Below are positions 6,720-15,430 of a DNA stretch of 64,000 bases, piece by piece. This DNA comes from Promethearchaeia archaeon (GTDB lineage Archaea; Asgardarchaeota; Lokiarchaeia; Sigyniarchaeales; SOKP01), in the NCBI GenBank assembly GCA_029856105.1, contig JAHQWH010000002.1:1-64000 (forward strand), written 5' to 3'. A model generated the notes under the pieces. It saw only the letters and a list, made by a program, of their open reading frames with translations. It was not told the origin of the DNA and searched no databases. Made by a program: the position numbers and the translations under genes. Within the stretch, counting starts at the first letter, position 1, and each line of letters opens with the position of its first letter.

Positions 6720-8630
6720 TTACTTGAGCGAAATAGACTCTCTGTTTCTCGGAGCTTTAGTGGCTTTTCTTAGTTTTTTATGTATCATCGTCGATAAGCT
6801 TACACATTTGCTTTCTTCGCCGTGGTTGATTATAACTAATTTTGGTCTGGGTTGAATTCTACGCAAGAATTGTGAGATTTGACTACGCGACGAATGACCG
6901 CTGAATCCCTCTAAAGTAAAGATATTTATGTTTAATCTTATAAGCTGTGTCCTTCCTTTCTCATTGGTGTATTGAATCTCGCGAAAACCACGCTGAACTC
7001 TGCTTCCCAAAGTTCCATTTACTTGGTAGGATACGAATATAAGAGAATTTTTTTTATCTTCGGCTAACCTTCTTAAATATTGAACTGAGGGTCCTCCGAT
7101 TAACATACCGCTCGTAGCTAAGATAATGCAAGGTCCACCCATAATAATATCGTTCCTTTCTTCTTGACTAGAGACAGTCGTGAAAAAGTCGCTTAAAAAC
7201 GGGTTTTTGCCTTGATGTAATATTTTTTCTCTTAAGTCAGAGCTAAGAAAATCGGGGTTTGCTGTATGTATAGCTGTTGCTTCTGAGATTAACCCGTCCA
7301 AAAAGATTGGGACGTGATCAATAATACCCTTTGAAATAAACTCTTCTAACACTATTATTAGCTCTTGAGCTCGTCCTACTGCTAATACAGGAATAAGAAT
7401 TTTGCCCCCTCTTTTGATCGTCGAATTTAATATTTGCCTAAGGTCTCTTTCAGAATCTTGTCTACTTGGGATTCGATCTTGAGGACCTCCATATGTTGAT
7501 TCAATAAGTAGGGCTTCAACTCTCGGAAATTTTACAGCCGCTTGTTCTAGAAGTCTAGTTTTTTGATATTTAAAATCTCCTGTGTAAATAAAATTGAATC
7601 CGCCCTTTCCGAAGTGTAAATGAACTATTGAAGAGCCTAATATGTGACCAGAATTGTGAAGTGTTAGCTTAATATCGGGAGCAATATCTGTAACTTTCCC
7701 CCATGAGAGAGGTATCGTATGGAGTACAGCGCTTTTTACATCCCTTTTCGAATAAGGGCCAGGTGTACCCTCTTTTTCGCAAATCTGAACGAAATCTAAT
7801 TGTAACATGGTAGAAAGGTTTCTTGTAGGGAGCGTACAATATACGGGACCTTTATACCCATACTTAAATAAAAAGGGTACCATTCCACAATGATCTAAGT
7901 GAGCATGAGAGACTATTACGGCGTCTAAATCCCTTATTGAAAACTCGGGAATATCAAAATTTGGAAATGGATCTTTTTTATTGCCGACATTTAACCCTAC
8001 ATCGAGAAGAATGTTACTATCTCTTGTTTGCATTAAGATACACGATCTACCGACTTCTCTAAAACCACCTAAGGAAATTAGGCGAATATTTAAATCTTTA
8101 AAAACGGTAGGGCGGTGAATTCTCTTTCCAATATTCAAGAGTATGTCTTTTTGGTTTTGTCTTTCTTTGCTCAACATCCCTCTAATTAATTCAATGGTTC
8201 TCGAGGCCAACGGTGGCGTTCTTATTGTTTTAGGTTGCCAAAAAGTGTTCATCCGTATTTCCTTTAAATTCACACCTTTTTTTCCAATAACTAACCCTGG
8301 TTTTACCGATTCTATAATAACTTCTCCACGAGTGTGATCAAATTCAATATTGGAGATTCCAGCGCCTTCAACTATTAGATTTCTTATGTAATCTTCTGTT
8401 TCAGATGGATCCTTGCGCTTCTCGGGGTTCCAGCGAAAAACCACTCTTTTACGCATAGTTTTTGCTAATTCTTTTAAAATGTCTGAACTTTCAATAAGAT
8501 CCAAATTTTCATTTTCAGAATAAACAGCTATTTCAGGACCCTCAAATTCTATTTTTTTAACCTTAATCTCGGGAGGGAGATGTGAAATGATTTGATCCTT
8601 AATTCTTTGTAGTTCTCCTTCGAAACTCAT
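6720..8630 (-). CDS. Transcription termination factor / beta-CASP ribonuclease FttA (aCPSF1)
   Basis: 636 residues, the usual length for this archaeal family. Two KH-type modules occupy ~1-170, with GxxG seen as VIGKKG near 114. The metallo-beta-lactamase core follows with the SHAHLDHCG metal motif at 241-249 and later GHILGS and GDFKY; the beta-CASP domain lies in the second half, ending with GHSSRSQI and NHGEESK. FttA is the archaeal homologue of CPSF73: it cuts nascent RNA downstream of genes at U-rich sites and terminates transcription. The start MSFEGELQRIKDQI is a clear ATG. All catalytic motifs appear intact. Confidence 0.95.
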   Translation of the reverse strand: MSFEGELQRIKDQIISHLPPEIKVKKIEFEGPEIAVYSENENLDLIESSDILKELAKTMRKRVVFRWNPEKRKDPSETEDYIRNLIVEGAGISNIEFDHTRGEVIIESVKPGLVIGKKGVNLKEIRMNTFWQPKTIRTPPLASRTIELIRGMLSKERQNQKDILLNIGKRIHRPTVFKDLNIRLISLGGFREVGRSCILMQTRDSNILLDVGLNVGNKKDPFPNFDIPEFSIRDLDAVIVSHAHLDHCGMVPFLFKYGYKGPVYCTLPTRNLSTMLQLDFVQICEKEGTPGPYSKRDVKSAVLHTIPLSWGKVTDIAPDIKLTLHNSGHILGSSIVHLHFGKGGFNFIYTGDFKYQKTRLLEQAAVKFPRVEALLIESTYGGPQDRIPSRQDSERDLRQILNSTIKRGGKILIPVLAVGRAQELIIVLEEFISKGIIDHVPIFLDGLISEATAIHTANPDFLSSDLREKILHQGKNPFLSDFFTTVSSQEERNDIIMGGPCIILATSGMLIGGPSVQYLRRLAEDKKNSLIFVSYQVNGTLGSRVQRGFREIQYTNEKGRTQLIRLNINIFTLEGFSGHSSRSQISQFLRRIQPRPKLVIINHGEESKCVSLSTMIHKKLRKATKAPRNRESISLK

Positions 8631-9047
8631 ATATCCTCAATCTTTTAATATATTTCTTATTTAGTTTTAAAAATGTAAAAGTTATTGATTCTCTTATTAT
8701 TTAGAATAATCCTTTCTTTAAATTGAAATATTTTTATAACCTATTTATAATCTCCTTTAAAAATATATGTACAGTTAATTTGGTTTTTTAAACGATGTTT
8801 ATAAACAAATAGAACAATTCTTAGATATTAATACTAATACCAGAGATTATATTTAGCAACGAATTAATTCTAATTTCTAATTAATATATGAGTTAATAGA
8901 ATAAAAATATTGTCATTATGGATTTTATCCAAAAATAGCACTAATGGATTAATGATATGCTGCAAATGTCATCCCTCACCTAAAGGAGGGGTGTTTTCTT
9001 TTGATTCAATGATAAACTTTTTTTAAAAGAGAAAATTAGAACGAACT
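8631..9047. other. Gene-free divergent promoter region between FttA and purN
   Basis: 417 bp, very AT-rich, without a convincing reading frame. It should hold the divergent promoters of FttA and purN. TTTTTTTAAAAG at 9012-9023 lies ~25-35 bp before the purN ATG and would give a nearly leaderless mRNA. A GC-rich hairpin (listed separately) is the only other clear structure. Confidence 0.5.
8972..9003 (+). terminator. GC-rich hairpin followed by a T-rich tract
   Basis: CCCTC (8973-8977) pairs with GAGGG (8986-8990) around CACCTAAAG-type loop bases, followed by GTGTTTTCTTTT. In this AT-rich region it stands out. It could end a short upstream transcript or act as an attenuator ahead of purN. No gene on the plus strand leads into it. 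Confidence 0.35.
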
Positions 9048-9683
9048 ATGTCAAAAGTAAAAATAGGTGCGATCGCCTCTGGTTCTGGGAGTAATTTCGA
9101 AGCTATAATTAAAGCATGCGAGGAAGGCATTTTAAAACATAAGGCGGGCGTAAAAGTACTTATTTGTAACAAAGCTGAAGCATTTTGCATGGAACGAGCG
9201 AAAAACCATAACATTCCGTATGAATTAATTGAATCTAATAAGTTTCTTCATCTCCCCAGAGAAGAATTCGATAAAAAGATGATAGATGCACTAAAAAAAT
9301 ACGATTGTGAATTAGTTGTTTTAGTCGGTTATATGAGATTAGTAAGTCAAAGTTTTATTGATGCTTTCAATGGGAATGTTATGAACATACATCCTGCCCT
9401 TTTGCCTTCTTTCAAAGGTATGCACGCTCACAAAGATGTTTTAGAATATGGCGTAAAGGTTTCTGGTACTACAGTTCATTTTGTGGATCCCCAATCGGAT
9501 CATGGACCTATCATCCTCCAAAAATGCGTTCCTGTGTACGATACCGACACAGAAAAAACTTTAGGACCAAGAGTTTTAGAATGGGAACACAAAATCTTTC
9601 CTAAAGCGATAGAATTATATTGCGATAAACGGTTGCATGTCGATGGAAGAATTGTAAGAATCGATGGTGATGTTGTCTTATAA
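9048..9683 (+). CDS. purN: Phosphoribosylglycinamide formyltransferase
   Basis: 211 residues, typical for PurN. It transfers a formyl group from 10-formyl-tetrahydrofolate (or an analogue) to GAR in step three of purine synthesis. IASGSGSNFEAII forms the phosphate-binding start. NIHPALLPSFKG holds the catalytic Asn and His, and the HFVDPQSDHGPIILQ segment supplies the catalytic Asp region. No other purine gene is adjacent, so it is probably transcribed alone. Confidence 0.93.
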   Translation: MSKVKIGAIASGSGSNFEAIIKACEEGILKHKAGVKVLICNKAEAFCMERAKNHNIPYELIESNKFLHLPREEFDKKMIDALKKYDCELVVLVGYMRLVSQSFIDAFNGNVMNIHPALLPSFKGMHAHKDVLEYGVKVSGTTVHFVDPQSDHGPIILQKCVPVYDTDTEKTLGPRVLEWEHKIFPKAIELYCDKRLHVDGRIVRIDGDVVL

Positions 9684-9701
9684 TTGTAATTACTTAAATA
9701 T

Positions 9702-9804
9702 GCGGGAAATGATTTCGTTGAAAACTCTGACCCAACTGAAAGTTTTGGTATTTTCCATAACTTAATGAAGAAGATCTTGAGTAATGAGATTATTCATTTC
9801 CCGC
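9702..9804 (+). ncRNA. Candidate structured RNA with three-way junction
   Basis: GCGGGAAATGA (9702-9712) pairs perfectly with TCATTTCCCGC (9794-9804), an 11-bp closing helix in an otherwise AT-rich gap. Inside, AAAACT (9721-9726) pairs with AGTTTT (9740-9745), and ACTTAA (about 9759-9764) with TTGAGT (about 9778-9783). This gives a three-way junction of about 100 nt. T-rich CCTTTTAC follows the closing helix. It sits 18 bp after purN and 92 bp before the EF-2 paralogue, so it could be a processed 3' UTR, a leader element of the next gene or an independent RNA. I do not recognise the family. Confidence 0.45.
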
Positions 9805-9896
9805 TCCTTTTACATTTAAATAAACCTAAAATTTTAATCAAATCAATCATGGATTAATAATATATTATTAAAAATTAACAAGAGAACAAAGTAAGG

Positions 9897-12086
9897 ATGC
9901 CTCGTCGGAAGGAGATTTCTGAGATTCTAAATATGATGGAAAAAACTCAAAATATTAGAAATATTGGGTTTGTGGGCCATATAGACCATGGTAAAACAAC
10001 GCTAAGCGATTCTTTATTGAGTGAAGCGGGTTTACTTTCACCTGATCTAGCAGGGGAAGCACGTGCCTTAGATTATTTAGAAGAAGAACAAAGACGTGGA
10101 ATCACCATGAAATCTACTAATATTTCATTATACTATGAAAAATCTCTTAAAGACCACGACCCCTTTCTAATAAATCTTGTTGATACACCCGGCCACTTAG
10201 ATTTTAGCGGTAAAGTAACTCGTGCTTTAAGGTTAATAGATGGAGTCGTTGTAGTTGTCGATGCTGTTGAGGAAATAATAACTCAATCTGAAACGGTTAT
10301 TAAACAAGCCCTACAGGAAGGTGTGAAACCTGTACTTTATATTAATAAAGTAGATCGCCTCATTCGAGAGTTAAAGCTAACAGATGAACAAATAAGAAAA
10401 AAATATACAAGAATTATTAAAGATTTTAATACTCTTATTAAAAGATACGCAGATAAACCCTTCAAAAAAGAGTGGCAAGTATCTCCTGCCGATGGGAACG
10501 TTGCATTCGGCTCAGCGCTCCACAAATGGGGTTTTACATTAAACATTTTAGAAAATAACGAGTTAAAGTTTTTGGATATTAGATCGCGGTATCAAAAAGA
10601 AACATACACTAAAGAAACATACGCTGATTTAGCTGTTTATTTTCCAATACACAACGCAATACTAGAAATGGTTGTCGATCACCTCCCTAATCCGATTGAA
10701 GCTCAGAAATACAGAATAGGCAAGATTTGGGGTGGAGATTTGACATCTGAAGTTGGAAAAGCTATGACTAATTGCGATCCAAATGGACCTTTAATAATAT
10801 GTTTGAGTAAAGTGCAAGCAGATAAGCACAATTTGGTCGCAACTGGAAGAATATTTTCTGGAAATTGTTTCAATAAAGAGGAAGTATTTTTATTAAAAGA
10901 AAATGCTTTCGAGACAATTCGAAAAACCGCAATTTTCATGGGTCAAAGAAGAGAACAAGTTGAAGAAATACCTGTTGGAAACATTGTTGCTATAGAAGGT
11001 TTAAAACAAGTAAAAAGTGGCGAGACTTTAATTAATAAGAATTATATTGATAAAATGGTTCCATTTGAAAATGTAAAATATGTTTCTACTCCCGTCGTAA
11101 CAGTATCAATCGAACCAGAATATTTAAGAGATTTAGATAAAATGAAAGAGCTCATCGAAAACATACTAATCGAAGATCCTAATTTGTTATTTGAAATAAA
11201 TGAGGAAAACGGCGAATTCCTCCTCTCAGGTATGGGACCTTTACATCTTGAAATTACCGCAAATGAAATTGAAAAACGAGGTGTTGAGATTTCAACATCA
11301 GAACCAAGAGCGGTCTTTAAAGAATCTTGCAAATACGGTTCTTCTACTATCTCTGTAGAATCACCAAACCACCAAAGTTCGCTAAAAATTAGATTAGAAC
11401 TATTAAATGATAAAACAAGCAGGTTTTTCCAGACTCATGATTTTAAGTCTATAAAACCAGTAGCAAGATTGAAAGAATTGTTAGAAGAATTTACAGATTT
11501 AACAACGGAAGAAATCCAAGACTTTTGGACATATTACGATACTAATAATGTTTTAATTTATAATTTAAAAGATGATTTAAACCAATTCTTGAAAGATACA
11601 ATTTTAGAAATTGTTGATAAAATTCAATTAAATGGTCCACTATGTGGCGAAAAATTAACAAATCTAAAAGTTATAATTGAAGAACTCGTCGTAAATAAGC
11701 TTGACGAAGAAGATGCATTTACAGAATTATCCGCAATGTTTTACGATGCCATTAAAAAGGCTTTAAACGAATCTGAACTCATCCTACTTGAACCAATTTA
11801 CCATACAATTATTCAATTGCCCCCAGATTACATAAAAAATTCACTTTCTTTGCTTTCTAAGTATTCTGCAAAAATAAAAAATATCAACCAAGAAAAAGAT
11901 TATCAAGCAATCATAGAACTACTCTTACCAGTAAGAAATTCTATTAAATTCGCTGAGGATATTCGATCTATAACGTCTGGAAAAGCGTTCTGGCAAAATG
12001 AATTTTACGCCTTCATGGAAGTCCCTAATCATGAAGCCAAAAGATTAATTAGTGATTTAAGATTTATTAAAGGGCTTTCTTGGTAG
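9897..12086 (+). CDS. Elongation factor 2 paralogue lacking the diphthamide loop
   Basis: 729 residues, EF-2 length. The G-domain motifs are complete: GHIDHGKT (~26-33), RGITM, DTPGH, NKVD and FGSALHKWGF. Domains II, III and V align well (GPLHLEI, LLEPIYH, FAEDIRSITSGKAFW, ending RFIKGLSW). Domain IV is unusual: where EF-2 has DAxHRGPAQ, the loop carrying the diphthamide histidine, this protein reads DAFTELSAMFYDAI (from ~606), so the modified His is absent. EF-2 drives tRNA/mRNA translocation on the ribosome. From family knowledge, some Asgard and korarchaeal genomes carry such EF-2 paralogues. It may be a second EF-2 or the only one; the window cannot tell. No frameshift is seen. Confidence 0.9.
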   Translation: MPRRKEISEILNMMEKTQNIRNIGFVGHIDHGKTTLSDSLLSEAGLLSPDLAGEARALDYLEEEQRRGITMKSTNISLYYEKSLKDHDPFLINLVDTPGHLDFSGKVTRALRLIDGVVVVVDAVEEIITQSETVIKQALQEGVKPVLYINKVDRLIRELKLTDEQIRKKYTRIIKDFNTLIKRYADKPFKKEWQVSPADGNVAFGSALHKWGFTLNILENNELKFLDIRSRYQKETYTKETYADLAVYFPIHNAILEMVVDHLPNPIEAQKYRIGKIWGGDLTSEVGKAMTNCDPNGPLIICLSKVQADKHNLVATGRIFSGNCFNKEEVFLLKENAFETIRKTAIFMGQRREQVEEIPVGNIVAIEGLKQVKSGETLINKNYIDKMVPFENVKYVSTPVVTVSIEPEYLRDLDKMKELIENILIEDPNLLFEINEENGEFLLSGMGPLHLEITANEIEKRGVEISTSEPRAVFKESCKYGSSTISVESPNHQSSLKIRLELLNDKTSRFFQTHDFKSIKPVARLKELLEEFTDLTTEEIQDFWTYYDTNNVLIYNLKDDLNQFLKDTILEIVDKIQLNGPLCGEKLTNLKVIIEELVVNKLDEEDAFTELSAMFYDAIKKALNESELILLEPIYHTIIQLPPDYIKNSLSLLSKYSAKIKNINQEKDYQAIIELLLPVRNSIKFAEDIRSITSGKAFWQNEFYAFMEVPNHEAKRLISDLRFIKGLSW

Positions 12087-12100
12087 AGATAAAGATTAAA

Positions 12101-12171
12101 TGCGCCTGCCGGGAATTGAACCCGGGACGCTGACTTGGGAAGCCAGCATATTACCACTATACTACAAGCGC
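12101..12171 (-). tRNA. tRNA-Gly (CCC)
   Basis: A complete cloverleaf without intron: acceptor GCGCTTG/CAGGCGC with A73, D-stem GTAT/ATAT, anticodon arm CTGGC-TTCCCAA-GTCAG giving anticodon CCC with U33, T-arm CCGGG-TTCAATT-CCCGG. No CCA is encoded. It is convergent with the EF-2 paralogue, 14 bp past its stop codon. Confidence 0.95.
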
Positions 12172-12190
12172 AAAAATATAGAAAATTAAT

Positions 12191-12198
12191 AATATAAA
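12191..12198 (-). promoter_or_regulatory. TATA box for tRNA-Gly
   Basis: The minus strand reads TTTATATT 20-27 bp before the tRNA 5' end, the expected place for an archaeal TATA box. Confidence 0.5.
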
Positions 12199-12272
12199 TG
12201 AGATTTTATAAATAAATTTTTTTACAAGTTGTGGTTTATTAATAATTAAATTTCAAATTAGGTAGTAGTACC

Positions 12273-12947
12273 ATGAATATTGAGAATTTAACTTTTCAAA
12301 AAAAAATTGCGATTAACAACAACGATTCGCTACTCATAATTGATATGCAGTATGATTTTATGCCAGGGGGTGCTTTACCTGTCGAAGAAGGCGATCAGAT
12401 TATAGATGACATTAATTTAGTCGCTGAAATTTTTAAGAGTAGCAATGGGATAGTTGTATTAACACAAGATTGGCATCCAAAAAATCATAAGTCATTTGCA
12501 AGCAGCTATCCGGGTAAAAATCCTGGAGATGAGTTTCAATCAGAAGGAATTGGTCCAATTATTTGGCCAGATCATTGCGTTCAAAATACTTATGGATCAA
12601 AATTTCATGAGGATTTGAAAAAAGAATATGCTCATGCTATAATTCGAAAGGGTTATCATCCTAAAATTGATAGTTATTCGGGTTTTATTGAGAACGATAA
12701 GAAATCTGAAACAGGATTAGCAGGATTTCTTAATTCCCTTAAAATCAAAAGAATCTTTATTTGTGGATTAGCGTTAGACTATTGTTGCTATTTTACTGCG
12801 ATTGATGGTATCGATTTTGGTTTTGAGGTTTATTTTTTAGTAAATTTAACCAAAGGTATAGATTTACCTCCAGGAAACATCTCTAACTCTTTAGAGGATA
12901 TGAAAAATAAAGGAATTAAATTTACTATTAAGGACAATTTTGTATGA
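12273..12947 (+). CDS. pncA: Nicotinamidase (isochorismatase family)
   Basis: 224 residues. The Asp-Lys-Cys catalytic triad is visible: IIDMQYDF (Asp), IIRKGYHP (Lys) and GLALDYCCYFTA (Cys). The metal-site segment QDWHPKNHKSF is typical of PncA. The enzyme hydrolyses nicotinamide to nicotinate for NAD salvage. It appears to be a single-gene unit behind its own AT-rich promoter. Confidence 0.9.
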   Translation: MNIENLTFQKKIAINNNDSLLIIDMQYDFMPGGALPVEEGDQIIDDINLVAEIFKSSNGIVVLTQDWHPKNHKSFASSYPGKNPGDEFQSEGIGPIIWPDHCVQNTYGSKFHEDLKKEYAHAIIRKGYHPKIDSYSGFIENDKKSETGLAGFLNSLKIKRIFICGLALDYCCYFTAIDGIDFGFEVYFLVNLTKGIDLPPGNISNSLEDMKNKGIKFTIKDNFV

Positions 12948-13064
12948 GGTGTGAAATTGGGATGTCTTCTTTAAATTACTTTAGCTTTTTAAAAGTTTTA
13001 AAATTCCCTATCATTCTAAAAATTAATAATTAAAACAAGGTAATTTATTATATCTAAAAAGTAC

Positions 13065-13541
13065 ATGTCAAATCAATTTCCATATACCAAAATATTAGTA
13101 GCTTGTAGTGTTAACGTTGCAAGAAGTCCCATGACTCAAGGTTTTCTCAAAGACTTTTTTATATGTAACAATATGAATGTTGAAGTCTATTCTGGTGGAA
13201 TTTCTTCAAATGCTCGAGATGGAATGCTTATTTCTCTTGACGCGAAATTAGTGATGAAAGAAATTGGTATAGATTTACCGGAAGATTCCCTCTCAATTGA
13301 TTTAAAGAAACGCCCTGAATTAATAGAAAAAGCAAATCTTATTCTCACTCTGACTGATAAACATAAAAAAGAAATTATTGAGTTTATTAATTTAAATAAT
13401 AAAAAGATTTACACATTAAGAGAATTTGCTGGTGAAAATGGTGATATTGAAGATCCTTCGATGAAAGGAGTTGAAGGATTTCGTAAAGCTCGAGACGAGA
13501 TTAAAAGATGCTTAGATAAAGGTTTAAAAATAAATATGTGA
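13065..13541 (+). CDS. Low-molecular-weight protein tyrosine phosphatase family
   Basis: 158 residues. The signature P-loop Cx5R-S is present near the N-terminus as ACSVNVARSPM, and the catalytic aspartate is in DPSMKG. The family includes tyrosine phosphatases and arsenate reductases that use the same chemistry; the sequence does not separate them. The stop codon overlaps the GTG at 13538 and the uppP ATG is 5 bp on, so the two genes are almost certainly cotranscribed. That pairing suggests a role near isoprenoid-linked envelope metabolism, which is inference. Confidence 0.85.
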   Translation: MSNQFPYTKILVACSVNVARSPMTQGFLKDFFICNNMNVEVYSGGISSNARDGMLISLDAKLVMKEIGIDLPEDSLSIDLKKRPELIEKANLILTLTDKHKKEIIEFINLNNKKIYTLREFAGENGDIEDPSMKGVEGFRKARDEIKRCLDKGLKINM

Positions 13542-13546
13542 GAATC

Positions 13547-14392
13547 ATGATTGAATATATAATTATTGCGATTTTACAAGGCTTGTTTGAGTGGTTGCCC
13601 ATATCTTCTTCAGGACAGGTTATGATTGTTGCAGTTAATTTTTTTGGTATCCCTCCAGAAGAAGCATATAGTCTTTCAATTTGGTTACATCTTGGAACGA
13701 TGTTCGCAGTTCTATTAAAATTCAAGAAGGATTATATTAGAATTGTAAAGAGTTTTTTACCTATGAAATTTAATGTAATAGAAACTGATATAAAGAAGAG
13801 AAATTGGCTAATAGTGGGAACAATTGGAACGGCTATTACTGCCTTACCACTATACTTTATCTTTAAATTTATAATTGTTGGAGAATTTACGGCAATTCAC
13901 GGAGATTTGCTCACGCTTATTATTGCTGGTATGCTTATCATAACTGGAATAATTCTATTATTAATAAAAAAGAAATTTGGAGTAAAAACAATCGAAAGCG
14001 TTGAAAAACAAAATGTAATAAAAGATAGTTTTATTATTGGATTAATTCAGGGTGTTGCAGTATTACCTGGAATTTCTCGATCTGCCATCACAGTATCTAC
14101 AACCCTTATTGAAAATTATGAACAAGATAGTGCATTAAGATTAAGTTTTTTAATGTCCGTTCCCGTTGTAATCGCTTCAATCGCAGTTGATATTATCTTC
14201 GGAGAGGGCTCAGTGTTTAGAATTTTAGATCCGATTACTATTATCATAATTACATTATCTAGTTTTATTGTAGGATATGCGTCTATCGAAATCCTGTTAA
14301 AAATAGCTAAAAGGATTCAGTTCGGATATTTCTGCTTACTTTACGGAATAATAGCATATGCTATCATCCTACCCTTTTTCATTATCCATTAA
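13547..14392 (+). CDS. uppP: Undecaprenyl/polyprenyl-diphosphate phosphatase
   Basis: About 281 residues with seven or eight transmembrane helices. The two BacA/UppP active-site regions are seen: LQGLFEWLPISSSGQ near the N-terminus and IQGVAVLPGISRSAITVS near residue 170. The enzyme recycles a polyprenyl-diphosphate lipid carrier used in glycan export; in archaea the lipid would be a dolichol-type one. I chose the ATG at 13547 over the GTG at 13538 that overlaps the preceding stop. The 3' end overlaps the convergent kinase-like gene by 24 bp. Confidence 0.88.
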   Translation: MIEYIIIAILQGLFEWLPISSSGQVMIVAVNFFGIPPEEAYSLSIWLHLGTMFAVLLKFKKDYIRIVKSFLPMKFNVIETDIKKRNWLIVGTIGTAITALPLYFIFKFIIVGEFTAIHGDLLTLIIAGMLIITGIILLLIKKKFGVKTIESVEKQNVIKDSFIIGLIQGVAVLPGISRSAITVSTTLIENYEQDSALRLSFLMSVPVVIASIAVDIIFGEGSVFRILDPITIIIITLSSFIVGYASIEILLKIAKRIQFGYFCLLYGIIAYAIILPFFIIH

Positions 14393-15280
14393 ATCATTGA
14401 TATAATTAATGATAAAATCTGCCAGAATTCTCTCAATACCTTTAATTCCTCTAAATCCCGGAAAATCGTTAAGATCTATGAAATAATACTTATTGCTATT
14501 GATAGGCTGAACCAAGTCGAACCCAAATATTTTTAAATTCATTTCTTTTGAAAGTGTTTGGGCTAGATTATGAATTTCTTTAGTTATTTTAAATTCTTTT
14601 CTTTCGATTATGTCAACATCGATATTATCGGGCTTATTTTTCAAATATATATAAATCGGATTTTCTCTTATAATTCCAAACGTTTTGTCTCCTATTACGT
14701 AAATCTTTCTTTCAAAACCATCACACTCAATAAATTTTTGAATGTAGATGTCGTAGTATAATAAATGCTTATACCTTTCGCAAAATATATCTACTTCTTC
14801 TATTTTTCGAACTAAGAAATTGAATCTATTGTATTTATCATGCTGATAATGACTTTTAAGCACAATAGGTAATTTTGGAGTTGCCCATTTCTTAAATTTT
14901 TTAATATCTGCAATATTATTATTCCAAGAGCTTGGTAGAACGAAATTCTTCCTAATTTGAGGGTTATTTTTAAAAACTCTTCTTAAAGCATAATCAAGAG
15001 CGATCTTGTTTTTACAAGTTAAAACAGCATCAACACTATGGAAAGTTGGAATTTTATTAATCTTAGCATAATGAAGTAGATCGATTGAACAATCGTTCCT
15101 TACTTTAACAATAATTAAATCTGCTTCTTTAATCGCTTTAGGCATTCTAGAAAGGTTAAAAAAGTTTTTTGTGGGATCATGACAGTATAAATTGACATCT
15201 GAAACAGTTTTAAGCTTATTTATAACTCTTTTAATAATCTCATGATCTTCCCTAAAAGAAAAAACTACATTTTTAACCAT
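14369..15280 (-). CDS. ITPK-like ATP-grasp kinase (copy A)
   Basis: 303 residues with an ATP-grasp fold. The C-terminal motifs match inositol 1,3,4-trisphosphate 5/6-kinases better than RimK ligases: RKIYVIGDKTFGIIREN corresponds to the ITPK YKVFVVG strand, and IFGFDLV followed by FIDLNDFPGFRGI corresponds to LFGIDII and DINAFPGYEG. The N-terminal half also fits ITPK (EADLIIVKV, then a short segment before NKIAL). ITPKs phosphorylate inositol phosphates with ATP. Three more relatives lie within 11 kb, with myo-inositol-phosphate synthase among them. The substrate is inferred. The gene is convergent with uppP. Confidence 0.72.
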   Translation of the reverse strand: MVKNVVFSFREDHEIIKRVINKLKTVSDVNLYCHDPTKNFFNLSRMPKAIKEADLIIVKVRNDCSIDLLHYAKINKIPTFHSVDAVLTCKNKIALDYALRRVFKNNPQIRKNFVLPSSWNNNIADIKKFKKWATPKLPIVLKSHYQHDKYNRFNFLVRKIEEVDIFCERYKHLLYYDIYIQKFIECDGFERKIYVIGDKTFGIIRENPIYIYLKNKPDNIDVDIIERKEFKITKEIHNLAQTLSKEMNLKIFGFDLVQPINSNKYYFIDLNDFPGFRGIKGIERILADFIINYINDLMDNEKG

Positions 15281-15430
15281 AATTAAGGAAAAGAAAGTGA
15301 GATATATTCTTAAATTTTCCTTCTTAGGTATTTTTTGGAATTTAGAAAAATTTCATATTGCTATACTTCAGCCATTATACTTTTAAATGATGAATACAAA
15401 ATCTAATTAATATTTTTAGGAGATATTAAG

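Noticed and set aside
9702-9804. Box C/D guide RNA reading (ATGATTT and CTGA at 9726-9729)
   Set aside because: Only five of seven C-box bases fit, C' and D boxes are not convincing, and the 11-bp closing stem is longer than usual.
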